Of a DNA stretch of 48,293 nt, positions 40,160 to 48,293 are shown piece by piece (positions within the stretch are counted from its first letter, which is position 1; every line of letters starts with the position of its first letter). Under the pieces are notes generated by a model. The model did no database searches, was not told where the DNA came from, and worked only from the letters and a program-made list of their open reading frames with translations. Source of the DNA: an uncultured Muribaculaceae bacterium (GTDB taxonomy: Bacteria; Bacteroidota; Bacteroidia; Bacteroidales; Muribaculaceae); NCBI GenBank assembly GCA_910585275.1, contig CAJUCW010000029.1, positions 1 to 48,293 of the forward strand, given 5' to 3'. The position numbers and the translations under genes are program-made.

Positions 40160-42562
40160 TCAGAAGGTGAAGGTACGCTTCGAAGCGGGGGAGAGTGTTA
40201 CGGGGAAGGATAGCCCGTTGACGTTGAGGGTGGTGGTGCCCCCCTTGTCGGAAGCAAGCGTGAGTTTCGTCACCTTTCCGTCTTTCCATTCCGCATCGAC
40301 GGTGTATGCTCCGCGTGCGCGGAGCCCTTTGAACGAGCCGTCTTTCCATTCCTTAGGGAGTGCCGGAAGCAGTGTCAGCGAGGCGGGCGTTGACTGTATG
40401 AGCATTTCCGCCACACCGGCTGTGCCTCCGAAATTACCGTCAATCTGGAAAGGCGCGTGCGCGTCGAGAAGATTGGGATATGTGCCACCCCCTTTTCTCT
40501 TGTCTTCACCCTGATATTTGTCGGGGCTGACGTATTTGAGCAGACGGCGGTACATGGAATAAGCCTTGTCGGCATCGGCGAGACGGGCGAGGAGGTTGAC
40601 GCGCCACCCCGTGCTCCATCCGGTGGTGTTGTCGCCTTTTATTTCGAGCGAGCGGGCGGCGGCTTTGGCGAGTTCGGGAGTTTCCTTCACCGATATGTGG
40701 TGGCCGGGATAGAGCCCGTAGAGATGCGACTGATGGCGGTGTTGAGGGTCTTGCTCTTTGAAATCGGTCTGCCATTCCTGAAGCTGTCCGTTCGCACCGA
40801 TTTTATAGGGAGCAAGACGGGCAAGGGCGGAATCGATTTCTTTCACGAGTCCCTTGTCGGTGTTTAGTTCCAGTGCGGCATCGCGGGTGTCGGAAAGACA
40901 CTGGCGTATCATGGCGAGGTCGGCGAAACCTCCGGGGCTTGTGGAGTATGCTTTGCCGTCTGGGGCTATGAACTTGTTTTCAGGTGACGTGGAAGGTGAT
41001 GTTATAAGGTTTCCGTCGGCATCGGGAATCATCCATCCGAGGCAGAACTCTGCCGCTCCTTTAAGTGTGGGGTAATATTCCTTGAGGAAATCGAGGTCTT
41101 TGGTGAAGAGATAGTGTTCCCAGATGTGTGAAGCCACCCATGCGCCGCCCATGTTCCAGTTGGCCCAGGAAGGGTCGCCGCCGTGTTGTCCCACGGGGTT
41201 TGTCATCGCCCAGATGTCGGTGTTGTGGGCGAGGCACCATCCGCGGTCAACGCCGTAGTATTCGCGGGCTGTTTCCTTTCCCGTGACGGGCAGCTGTTTG
41301 ATAAACGAAAGCATTGGCATGTGGAGCTCGCTGAGGTTGGTGATTTCCGCGGGCCAATAGTTTTCCTCAAGATTGATGTTGGAAGTGTAGTTGGAGCTCC
41401 ACGGTGGAAGGAGATATTCGTTCCAGAGGCCCTGAAGGTTGGCAGGCACGCGCGGAGTGCGGGAGCAACTGATGAGGAGGTATCTGCCATATTGGAAATA
41501 AAGCTCCTCCAGATCAGGGTCGGCGGCATGGTTGTCGTAATAGGCTTTCAGACGCAGGTCGGTGGGCATTTCGGAGAAAGCAGGGTCGGAATCGCCCAGG
41601 TCGAGGTTTACGCGAGAGAAAAGGCGCGAATAGTCGGCGGTGTGGCGCGATTCTATTTCGCTGAAATCTTTTGACAACGCGGAGTCTGCGCGGCGGTCTG
41701 CTATGGCTTTGTAGTCAACGCTGCCATGGGAAGGGTTGGTGTTAGCCCCCGCGAAGTTTGTGGCGATGGTGACATAGACGGTCAATTCTTTGGTTCCTTT
41801 CACGTCGAGTGCTCCCGATGGAGTGGCCTTGATGGTGCCGGAAGAGGTTTTCGCGCTGACGTCTGCACGGAAGCGAATGCCGCGCGCTGGGTCGTAAAGC
41901 ATCTTCTCTTCCGGTGTGCCTTCCACGTATGAAGGTAGCGAGGTATAGCTTGCGTAGCCGTCGGCGGTGATGCGGTTGCCGGCTGACGATACAGTGTATT
42001 TAAGCGGCGATTCGAACGATAGGAAGAGGTCGATAGGTTTTTGCGAGGAGATACGTATGGCGATTACGCTGTCAGGGGCGGAAGCGATGTATTCGGTAGT
42101 GACCATATTGCCCGAGCGGGTAAACGATACGTTTGCCTTCGCCGTGTTGAGGTCGAGTTCGCGATGATAGGAAGAAGCCTGCGAATTATCGGCGAAATCG
42201 ATGAAAAGGTTGCCGAGCGGCTGGTAGTTTTGCGAATAATGCCCCTGCACGTCGCGTTGCAGTTTTTCGGCGAGTGCATAGTCCCCCTTGTCGAGGGCTT
42301 CGCGGATGGCGGGGATTGACTTGTAGGCCCCCGGGGAATAGACGGCGGTGTCGGGTTCTCCGGTCCAGAGGGTGATGTCGTTGAGCGATATTCGTTCGCG
42401 GGAGGGGTTGCCATAGACGATTGCCCCCTGCGTGCCGTTGCCGAGCACGAAAGTTTCCTCGAAGAAATCGGCAGGACGGTCGAACTTGAGTTTAAGGTCG
42501 TTAGCGTTGCCGTGGAGCGTGCATAAAAGTGTGGCTACTGCCAGAGTGATAAGTTGTTTCAT
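40160..42562 (-). CDS. glycoside hydrolase family 95 alpha-L-fucosidase
   Basis: An 800-residue exported enzyme (signal MKQLITLAVATLLCTLHGNA) with the GH95 layout: N-terminal beta domain (about 22-260) with FVLGNGTQGAIVYGNPSRERISLNDITLWTG, linker, (alpha/alpha)6 barrel (about 310-690) and C-terminal beta domain. Barrel signatures are PANLQGLWNEYLLPPWSSNYTSNINLEENYWPAEITNL, GWCLAHNTDIWAMTNPVG (catalytic Asn region), NKFIAPDG (the Glu region) and FQIDGNFGGTAGVAEML (catalytic Asp). It removes terminal alpha-1,2-linked L-fucose by inversion (alpha-L-galactosidase activity is also known in the family). In this locus it would trim fucose from xyloglucan-like side chains or host glycans. It is the last gene of the second PUL but seems to have its own promoter. 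Confidence 0.95.
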   Translation of the reverse strand: MKQLITLAVATLLCTLHGNANDLKLKFDRPADFFEETFVLGNGTQGAIVYGNPSRERISLNDITLWTGEPDTAVYSPGAYKSIPAIREALDKGDYALAEKLQRDVQGHYSQNYQPLGNLFIDFADNSQASSYHRELDLNTAKANVSFTRSGNMVTTEYIASAPDSVIAIRISSQKPIDLFLSFESPLKYTVSSAGNRITADGYASYTSLPSYVEGTPEEKMLYDPARGIRFRADVSAKTSSGTIKATPSGALDVKGTKELTVYVTIATNFAGANTNPSHGSVDYKAIADRRADSALSKDFSEIESRHTADYSRLFSRVNLDLGDSDPAFSEMPTDLRLKAYYDNHAADPDLEELYFQYGRYLLISCSRTPRVPANLQGLWNEYLLPPWSSNYTSNINLEENYWPAEITNLSELHMPMLSFIKQLPVTGKETAREYYGVDRGWCLAHNTDIWAMTNPVGQHGGDPSWANWNMGGAWVASHIWEHYLFTKDLDFLKEYYPTLKGAAEFCLGWMIPDADGNLITSPSTSPENKFIAPDGKAYSTSPGGFADLAMIRQCLSDTRDAALELNTDKGLVKEIDSALARLAPYKIGANGQLQEWQTDFKEQDPQHRHQSHLYGLYPGHHISVKETPELAKAAARSLEIKGDNTTGWSTGWRVNLLARLADADKAYSMYRRLLKYVSPDKYQGEDKRKGGGTYPNLLDAHAPFQIDGNFGGTAGVAEMLIQSTPASLTLLPALPKEWKDGSFKGLRARGAYTVDAEWKDGKVTKLTLASDKGGTTTLNVNGLSFPVTLSPASKRTFTF

Positions 42563-42584
42563 GTCAGGGTTTGTATATTTCCCG

Positions 42585-42616
42585 CAAAGCTAATAAAAAA
42601 ACGCCAAAGTGCCAAC
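42585..42616 (-). promoter_or_regulatory. predicted promoter of the GH95 gene
   Basis: On the minus strand a perfect -7 box TAGCTTTG (42585-42592) lies 20 bases from GTTG (42613-42616, 3 of 4 to TTTG). It is about 20-25 bases before the start codon at 42562 and follows the terminator at 42658, so the fucosidase may be expressed separately. Confidence 0.5.
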
Positions 42617-42657
42617 ATTCATCCACATCATTAGCCTCCGCGCTCCAATCCCGCAAA

Positions 42658-42700
42658 AAGAAATGCATGGCCATGCCTGAGGCATGGCCATGCATTTCTT
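42658..42700 (-). terminator. 20-bp perfect hairpin, terminator of the GH5 gene
   Basis: Perfect 20-bp stem (42658-42677 with 42681-42700) and loop TGA; on the minus strand a T-run follows (42655-42659), so it should end the GH5 transcript. Its centre CATGCC-TGA-GGCATG equals the palindrome of the REP-like elements at 8748 and 38333, which suggests a REP-like element became a terminator. Confidence 0.8.
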
Positions 42701-42733
42701 ACATTGTGAAAACGAGATACATACTATTGAACA

Positions 42734-44479
42734 TCAGAAGGGGTATTTGCCGGCTTGGGAGCCTTCCATGATTCCCTTTACGATTTCTGTGGCTTTTACG
42801 TTGCCTGTGTTGCGGTCGAAGATTTCACCCGTGTCCCAGAGGAAGGGTACGAGTCCGCGTTCCTTGCCGAACTGCGACACGCACCGGTCGAAATACGCAC
42901 GCGAGGCCACGTTTGCAGCCTTGTCTTCGGTTTTCAGTCCGGCAGGGTTGGTGACGATGGCTCCGTATTCGCCTATGATTACCGGTATCCCTTTATCGAC
43001 GAACTGTGACTTCATCTTGTCGAATTGTGCTTTCATATAGTCTTCCTCGCCCCAATCGGCGTTCCGGTCGGAACCTTCCACATGGTGGCCTTGGCTCCAG
43101 AAAAAGAACATCTTTCCCCAGCTTTCGTCCTTTTCCATACCGCAGAAATTCCAAGGGTCGTAATAATGTATCTCAGCCATGAGGCGGTCAGCAGCCTTGT
43201 CGGATGGGAAAACATTCATGAGTTCCACAGTTTTGTTGATATCGGTGGCTGGGCCTTGGAAAATCAGCGTGCGCGATGCGTTGTTGCCGCCGGTGGCGCG
43301 GACTGCGTCGATGAAAACCTGTTCGTATTCGAGAAGCACAGCCATCTCTTTGGCCGTCATCTGGTCCCTCTTCCCTTGGTAAGGCTCGTTGGTGCCGGCG
43401 AAGAGAAGACGTTCGTTGTAGCCGATGAGGTTGTTGGCAATCTGAGTCCAGAGCGCTTTCTGCTTGGGGATAACCCGGTCCTTGCTTTCCTCGTTGACGT
43501 TCTCTTCAAGCCAGCCGCCGTCCCAATGGATGTTGACGATGGCATACATGTCGCGGCTCACAATCCAGCCCACCACTTCGTTGACGCGGGCGAGCCATGC
43601 AGGGTCGATGGTGTTGGCGTTGCGGTCGATGATATAGCTGTCCCACGCGCAGGGAATCCGCACGGCATTGAACCCTGCATCCTTAAGTCCCTGTATATAG
43701 CTTTCGTTGACTTTGGGATTGCCCCACGACGTTTCGCCTCCGGTGGCTTCCATAGTGTTGCCGATGTTGATTCCGGCATTTATTTCGGCGGCAATCTGAA
43801 TGGCCGTCTTGCCGAGTAGCGGTTGGCTTTCGGAAGCTTCCTGGGAGATGGTCACCGTGAGGGGGGTGACATCCGCTTTACCTTTCGGGGCAATCACGAT
43901 GGAGGCAGTGCGCGGGGAAGTGGAGGGATTGGGCGCAACCGTGAACGCTATGGTTTTGCTTTCAACGGCGCGTGTATTGTCGATTGCAATCCATTCCGCA
44001 GTGGCGCTGACCTCGTATTCGAGGTTGTAGTTGATTTTTATCGAGCCTGCGCCCCCTTGCGCTTTAAATGCTTTCTCGGCTTCTGCCACAGAGGCCGCGT
44101 CGGCTTCCAGCACGGGCTTCGCCGACTGTAGGAGTTTCACCTGAGCCGAGTCGGACCCTGCTTTTACGGTGGCGGTGGCTTCTCGGTCGCTGCCTTGCGG
44201 GTTGGCGGCTGCCGTGAGAGTGAATTTATAGATGTTTTTCTGCGAACCGGTGATTTCCATGTTCCCAACCGATACCCATGATTCGGATACGGTTATTTCC
44301 GGCTTGACGGCCGACATGACTGTGAGCACGTTGTCGCCTCCTGCAATGGGGAAATCAAGCTGTTCGGCGGAACATTTGAATTCGCCGTTAAGAGCGGGTG
44401 CCGGGTCGTCTTTGTCGCTGCATGCCGAAAGGGTTACGAAAAAGAGGAATGCAAGCAGATTGAGGATTGTGGTTTTCAT
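42734..44479 (-). CDS. BACON-domain glycoside hydrolase family 5 endo-beta-glucanase lipoprotein
   Basis: A 581-residue lipoprotein (lipobox TLSAC, Cys20). Two BACON-type Ig-like domains (about 33-118 and 122-213; WVSVGN, WIAIDNTR and LTVTISQEAS are typical) are followed by a GH5 TIM barrel (about 222-575) with INIGNTMEATGGETSWGNP, GFNAVRIPCAWD, acid/base E365 in GTNEPY, H438/Y440 in IHYYDPW and nucleophile E504 in IIGEYGA. The WGNP and NxGNT motifs resemble subfamily 4, which includes xyloglucanases such as that of the B. ovatus xyloglucan locus. It would cut a beta-glucan-type backbone at the cell surface. A terminator hairpin separates it from the glycan-binding protein gene upstream. Confidence 0.9.
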   Translation of the reverse strand: MKTTILNLLAFLFFVTLSACSDKDDPAPALNGEFKCSAEQLDFPIAGGDNVLTVMSAVKPEITVSESWVSVGNMEITGSQKNIYKFTLTAAANPQGSDREATATVKAGSDSAQVKLLQSAKPVLEADAASVAEAEKAFKAQGGAGSIKINYNLEYEVSATAEWIAIDNTRAVESKTIAFTVAPNPSTSPRTASIVIAPKGKADVTPLTVTISQEASESQPLLGKTAIQIAAEINAGINIGNTMEATGGETSWGNPKVNESYIQGLKDAGFNAVRIPCAWDSYIIDRNANTIDPAWLARVNEVVGWIVSRDMYAIVNIHWDGGWLEENVNEESKDRVIPKQKALWTQIANNLIGYNERLLFAGTNEPYQGKRDQMTAKEMAVLLEYEQVFIDAVRATGGNNASRTLIFQGPATDINKTVELMNVFPSDKAADRLMAEIHYYDPWNFCGMEKDESWGKMFFFWSQGHHVEGSDRNADWGEEDYMKAQFDKMKSQFVDKGIPVIIGEYGAIVTNPAGLKTEDKAANVASRAYFDRCVSQFGKERGLVPFLWDTGEIFDRNTGNVKATEIVKGIMEGSQAGKYPF

Positions 44480-44510
44480 TTTGATGAAATGGATGGTTTG
44501 AGAGATTTAG

Positions 44511-44549
44511 AAAAAGCGGAGGGAAGAATTAAGGAAGTCTTCCCTCCGC
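44511..44549 (-). terminator. intra-locus terminator hairpin
   Basis: Perfect 12-bp stem GCGGAGGGAAGA/TCTTCCCTCCGC (44516-44527, 44538-44549) with a 10-base loop. On the minus strand TTTTT follows (44511-44515). It lies between the glycan-binding lipoprotein gene and the GH5 gene, so it likely lowers GH5 expression relative to the upstream susD and binding-protein genes. Confidence 0.8.
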
Positions 44550-44595
44550 AGATAAGCTTGTTCGGTTAAATGCTTCGCTTACGTTGCCGCAGCCT

Positions 44596-46494
44596 TTAGA
44601 ATGCCGGATGACCGATGTCGTAAGTCACTTTGAAAGTTACTTCGGCAGAGGTCTGCATCTTGAACATGTCAAGCGAGGGGAAACATGAAGCAAGTTCCCA
44701 TGCATTGCAAATGTAGCGGCGGAACGACTTTGTTTCAGCATTGTCGTCGGGATAACCTCTTGATATCGCAGAGTCGTCAAACGCCAGGTCGGAGCCGTCA
44801 ATCTTTATGTTTAGAATCTCTACGTCGGCGTTGGGATGGTCGGCGAGAATTCGGTCAACCTGCAGCCAGAGGAGGGGGTCGCCGACAGTCCATGTGGCGT
44901 TGACGGAGGCGGTGTAGGTTCCTTCGCCGGTGATGGAGACGATGTCGCCGGTGATGCCGTTCCAGTCGCCGGTGTTGTTCCAGTTGAGGGTGGCGGCGTA
45001 TGCCTTGGGTTGTTCTCCGGCTGTGCCTGCCTGCGGGGTGAAATGGAAGGCGAGATATTCGTCTTTCTCGGTGGAACGTTGTCCGAGCCATATTCCTTCG
45101 ACGTTGCCGAACGAGTCTTTATCGATGCTCATGATGCGAAGTCCGTTGTTGGCGTCAAGCCCGAAAGAAGCCCACCCGATTACGGTGGTCGATGGCACGG
45201 CGTCGGCAAAAGTATAAATACCTTTGTCGTCGAGTTCATAAGAGGTCTCCACCTTCGAACCATCGGGATAAGCGAACACCGCCGAATTGTCTTTGCAGTC
45301 GAGGGTCATCGAGAATCCGGAATAAACAGCCGGGTCGGGGGTGCCGAGCCAGTCGGGATAGTCCGACGGGTTGTTCCATCCGTTCATGCGTGAGCCGTCG
45401 AGGTTGCACCAGTCAAGCGGATTGCTGTCAGAAAGCACCCATTTCACGGAGGTGATTACGGTCTGCGAGATATCGTCTTTCCATCCGTCGGGAAGAACGG
45501 GTTCCTGGGGCGCGGCCTCTTTATAGTTCTCGAAATATTCCTTGGTCACGTAGTTTAGACTCTGATTGTTGGAATTATCGCCGAGAAGCATGAGGGCATC
45601 GTCGGAAAGGTAGAGGAGCTTGAAGCTTCTGTCGGTGCGTCCGTTGGTGTTGAGCGGCGTGCAGTCGCCGAAAGCGATGGTGTGGTTATCCACGTCGATC
45701 ATATATGTGCCTTTGCTCAACACGGTGCCGTCGGCATCTGTTATGGTCACGTTTGCGCCGTTGATGAGGTCGAACGTCATGTAGCCGTAGTTGGGCTTCT
45801 TGAGGTCATCTCCAATCATCCAGCTGTTGCCGGCGTAATCGGCAGCCCAATACCATCCGGCCTCGGAATCGTTGACGTCTTTCTCGGCCGGGGTCGGGTC
45901 GATGGCGGCTGAAGATTCCCAAGGCGATGAATCGAGGAAGTTGGCATAGGAGTTTTCCGTCTCCGAAGCCGCATGAAGCTTGTCCCAGGTATAGTTGACG
46001 TTGAAGAACCAGTGCGGCCCTTTGAACCGGGTTGTCTTCACTGTGCCGTCTTCAAGAGTGGCGAGGTCGAGCTGCCACGTCTTGGAGTTGCCTACGCCGC
46101 CGCTGATACGGTTCCAGAGGAAATTATCTACGAACTCGGCGCAGAAGTCGGCCACAATGAATTTTGCCGGATTACTCCATACATATCCTCCTCGAGTGCT
46201 GACGCCGATTTTAACCTCATACTCTCCGTTGAAAGGGATTTTGAGGTCTTTCTCGGCACCTACCGAGCGACCCTGGGGAGTTTCCCATGCCACCTGATAG
46301 GAGGCCGGGAGGAGACTCTTCAGGTGTATTATGTTCGGATTTGAGGTGTCGGGCGTGATGGAGAAGGCTATGCCTTCCACGAGGTCTTCGGGCGAAAGAT
46401 TGGCGGCGGGGAGGTCGTAGTCGTCGGAAGAACATGCCGACAGCCCTACAATCGCGGCGGCGCTGAGGAGAAAGGATTTAAATATTGATTTCAT
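44596..46494 (-). CDS. surface glycan-binding lipoprotein (SusE/F position)
   Basis: A 632-residue lipoprotein (MKSIFKSFLLSAAAIVGLSAC, Cys21). An Ig/PKD-like domain (about 30-115; VAWETPQGRSVGAEKDLKIPFNGEYEVKIGVSTRGG) is followed by two large Trp/Tyr-rich beta domains (about 125-330 and 345-500) and a C-terminal beta domain. Aromatic motifs such as KGPHWFFNVNYTWDKL, GWYWAADYAGNSWM and WNNPSDYPDWLGTPDPAVY are consistent with carbohydrate-binding platforms. No catalytic motif is visible. Its place between susD and GH5 is the normal one for a surface glycan-binding protein (SGBP) that captures the polymer for the enzyme and transporter. I do not recognise an exact family. The two middle domains may be related to each other. 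Confidence 0.75.
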   Translation of the reverse strand: MKSIFKSFLLSAAAIVGLSACSSDDYDLPAANLSPEDLVEGIAFSITPDTSNPNIIHLKSLLPASYQVAWETPQGRSVGAEKDLKIPFNGEYEVKIGVSTRGGYVWSNPAKFIVADFCAEFVDNFLWNRISGGVGNSKTWQLDLATLEDGTVKTTRFKGPHWFFNVNYTWDKLHAASETENSYANFLDSSPWESSAAIDPTPAEKDVNDSEAGWYWAADYAGNSWMIGDDLKKPNYGYMTFDLINGANVTITDADGTVLSKGTYMIDVDNHTIAFGDCTPLNTNGRTDRSFKLLYLSDDALMLLGDNSNNQSLNYVTKEYFENYKEAAPQEPVLPDGWKDDISQTVITSVKWVLSDSNPLDWCNLDGSRMNGWNNPSDYPDWLGTPDPAVYSGFSMTLDCKDNSAVFAYPDGSKVETSYELDDKGIYTFADAVPSTTVIGWASFGLDANNGLRIMSIDKDSFGNVEGIWLGQRSTEKDEYLAFHFTPQAGTAGEQPKAYAATLNWNNTGDWNGITGDIVSITGEGTYTASVNATWTVGDPLLWLQVDRILADHPNADVEILNIKIDGSDLAFDDSAISRGYPDDNAETKSFRRYICNAWELASCFPSLDMFKMQTSAEVTFKVTYDIGHPAF

Positions 46495-46548
46495 CGTTTG
46501 TTCAAAATAATTGATGTTTAGGAGAAAGATTAATTAACTCGATATTTT

Positions 46549-48237
46549 TTACCATCCGGGGTTCTGTTTGAGAGTCCCGTTTGAGAGTGTGATCTGGTCG
46601 TTGGGAATCTGCGACAAACCTTTCGTCGCGATTATCTTCTCGCGGTTGAAGACCACGCTGCCCGGGACACTTCCGTTTTCAACGGCTCCGCCGGAGGCAG
46701 CCACTGCATCTGCAAGCACTGTTACGTCGCCACCGTTGGCCTGACGCAGGAGGTCCCAATAGCGTATTCCTTCGAATGCAAATTCAACGGCGCGTTCCTT
46801 CATAATATTATCCTGCGAAACGTTAACGGATGCTAAACCTGCACGTTGGCGCACCTGGTCGAGATAGCTTTGGGCGTTGGGCGAACCGAGTTCGGCACCC
46901 ATAAGAAGGATATCGGCATAGCGCATCACCGTGAGCGGCTGGATATTGTTGAGCTGCATGTCGCCTGTGCCTTCGGGGTTGGATCCGGTGTTGCCGTTGC
47001 CGTAGCGGAGCGGGGTGTATTTCTTAATGCAATATCCCGTATATTCGCGCCAGTCTTTCCACGATGCGTTGAAATCGGGGAGCGTATTGATTCCCTCTCC
47101 GGCGATGTCGATTACCGATGCTTTCATTCGGGAATCGCCGGCCTCATATTTCTTGAGATAGTTCGGGCAGACGGTGCATGCGCCCCATCCGCGTCCGTAA
47201 GGAGAGGAATCGAGGTTGCGCATACCCACCATCACGAGCCAGCGGTTGCCGTCGTTGTTGCCGTCCCAGTCGCCCGTCGGGGTGTATTTCTGCGAAATGA
47301 TTATTTCCGGGTTAGCGTCTCCCGCGTATGTGGAAAGTGTAGTGTCCCATCCGTTCTCGCCCGGTATAGGCACGAGCGAAGCGGCGGGCCAGAGGTTCTT
47401 GTAGTCTTCCACAAGTTTGTAGCCGCCGTTTGCCACCACGTCTTCGACGGCGGCAAGAGCCTCCGATTTGGTAAGCGAAGCGGCAGGGGCGAGTTCGCCG
47501 GAATAGTTCAATTCGTGGCCGTAATATCCCGTGTAATAGAGATACACCCTTGCGAGGAGACCTTCGGCGGCATATTTGGTGATTCTTCCGCTGTTATCGA
47601 CTCCGAGGTTCGCGTCGCCGGGAATATTCTCTATGGCATATTTGAGGTCGCTCACGATGGCTGCATACACAGCGTCGGGGTCGGCTTGGGCGCGGTTTTC
47701 GTTGACCGGCTCAAGAAACAGTGGAATGTTTCCCCACAGACGCACCATATCGAAATAAAGCATGGCGCGAAGTGTGCGTGCCTCGCCGATGTAAAGGCCG
47801 TGGTTGTCGGATCCTTCCTGCCATTGTATGCTGTTTTCGCGGGTGATGAGCTCGTTGCAGCGATAAACTGCAGCGTATGAAAGTTTCCAGGCTTCGGAAT
47901 AAATGGTGAGGTCGGCGGGGCTTTCGCTCTGGTCGAACCGGTCGATGGCCTGATAGTTTCGGCCGTCGCCGTTGCCGGTGGCGCCGAAAGTCTCGTCACT
48001 CATGATTGTGGCCGCCATGTAGAAGTTGAGGGTGGTGGCGGAGCCGAGCTGTCGCCATCCGTCGTAGCAGCCCAGCAGGGCGCGCCATGCGTCGTTTTCC
48101 GACTTATAGAAGTTCTCGGTGTTTGATTCGGTCTTCGACTCCACGTCGAGGAAGCTGTCGCCGCAAGAGGTGGCGGTTGCGAGCAAGCCGGCGGCGGCGA
48201 TACCGAGTGAAAGTATGTTGAATTTATAATTTTTCAT
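46549..48237 (-). CDS. SusD/RagB family nutrient-binding outer membrane lipoprotein
   Basis: A 562-residue lipoprotein (MKNYKFNILSLGIAAAGLLATATSC, Cys25). SusD N-terminal part with CGDSFLDVESKTESNTENFYKSENDAWRALLGCYDG (about 25-60), the helix IGEARTLRAMLYFDMVRLWGNIPLFLEP (about 150-178), and the RagB C-terminal part LTVMRYADILLMGAELG, SYLDQVRQRAGL and VEFAFEGIRYWDLLRQANG, ending in SQIPNDQITLSNGTLKQNPGW, the typical end of the family. It forms the lid of a SusC transporter, whose gene should lie just beyond the right edge. With the SGBP, GH5 and GH95 genes it forms the second PUL, transcribed leftward. Confidence 0.95.
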   Translation of the reverse strand: MKNYKFNILSLGIAAAGLLATATSCGDSFLDVESKTESNTENFYKSENDAWRALLGCYDGWRQLGSATTLNFYMAATIMSDETFGATGNGDGRNYQAIDRFDQSESPADLTIYSEAWKLSYAAVYRCNELITRENSIQWQEGSDNHGLYIGEARTLRAMLYFDMVRLWGNIPLFLEPVNENRAQADPDAVYAAIVSDLKYAIENIPGDANLGVDNSGRITKYAAEGLLARVYLYYTGYYGHELNYSGELAPAASLTKSEALAAVEDVVANGGYKLVEDYKNLWPAASLVPIPGENGWDTTLSTYAGDANPEIIISQKYTPTGDWDGNNDGNRWLVMVGMRNLDSSPYGRGWGACTVCPNYLKKYEAGDSRMKASVIDIAGEGINTLPDFNASWKDWREYTGYCIKKYTPLRYGNGNTGSNPEGTGDMQLNNIQPLTVMRYADILLMGAELGSPNAQSYLDQVRQRAGLASVNVSQDNIMKERAVEFAFEGIRYWDLLRQANGGDVTVLADAVAASGGAVENGSVPGSVVFNREKIIATKGLSQIPNDQITLSNGTLKQNPGW

Positions 48238-48293
48238 TTTTTTTAGTAGATGACAAAAGTTGAATTTTGTCGGTTATATTGTTGATTTTTAAT
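48238..48293. other. right edge, gap upstream of susD
   Basis: A short AT-rich gap before the susD gene. It contains GACAAAAGTTGAATTTTGTC, an 8-bp stem (GACAAAA/TTTTGTC-type) that may form a hairpin between a susC gene beyond the window and susD. No gene starts here. Confidence 0.4.

Overview
The window reads as chromosomal DNA of a gut-type Bacteroidales bacterium, most likely a member of the Muribaculaceae (inference). The signs are two SusC/SusD-type polysaccharide utilisation loci (PULs), many lipoproteins with lipoboxes, T9SS-like C-terminal domains, NVEALA-type and DUF3244-type secreted proteins, and several promoters of the Bacteroidetes form TTTG-N19/20-TAnnTTTG. No rRNA, tRNA, CRISPR array or transposase gene was seen.

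Layout. (1) 181-1130: a DUF4286 protein and RuvC. (2) 1131-2796: a tripartite HipB/HipS/HipT-like toxin-antitoxin operon behind two palindromic operators. (3) 3201-10563: island 1, made of a small secreted DUF3244-like protein, an operon of an NVEALA-like peptide and four lipoproteins, and a membrane TPR/HTH regulator. (4) 10745-16122: deoC, a secreted endonuclease I and a large tricorn-like S41 protease. (5) 16119-28924: a TPR/LuxR regulator, a SusC/SusD pair, a split LysO-type lysine exporter, a GH2 beta-galactosidase and an MGH1/GH63-like glycosidase. (6) 29038-30603 (minus): an AAA-ATPase-like/PD-(D/E)XK protein. (7) 30862-32280: a long gene-free array of GATAG motifs phased at exactly 21 bp and present as two tandem copies. 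(8) 32646-40141: island 2, with the same plan as island 1 but different cargo, namely three secreted proteins of which two look like zinc proteases that have lost the zinc-binding residues. (9) 40160-48237 (minus): a second PUL with SusD, a surface glycan-binding lipoprotein, a BACON-GH5 endoglucanase and a GH95 alpha-L-fucosidase. Its SusC would lie beyond the right edge.

How the parts work together. The two PULs would bind, import and degrade plant or host glycans; GH5 plus GH95 (and possibly GH2) would suit a fucosylated xyloglucan-like substrate, which is inference. The two islands share a nearly identical 135-bp left block (3' end of the DUF3244-like gene) and a nearly identical 250-bp right block (5' end of the regulator gene) around unrelated cargo operons of about 5.1 and 5.2 kb. 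This looks like a cargo-swapping secreted-protein locus. The 21-bp phased array is the most unusual non-coding structure, and I know of no described element that it matches.
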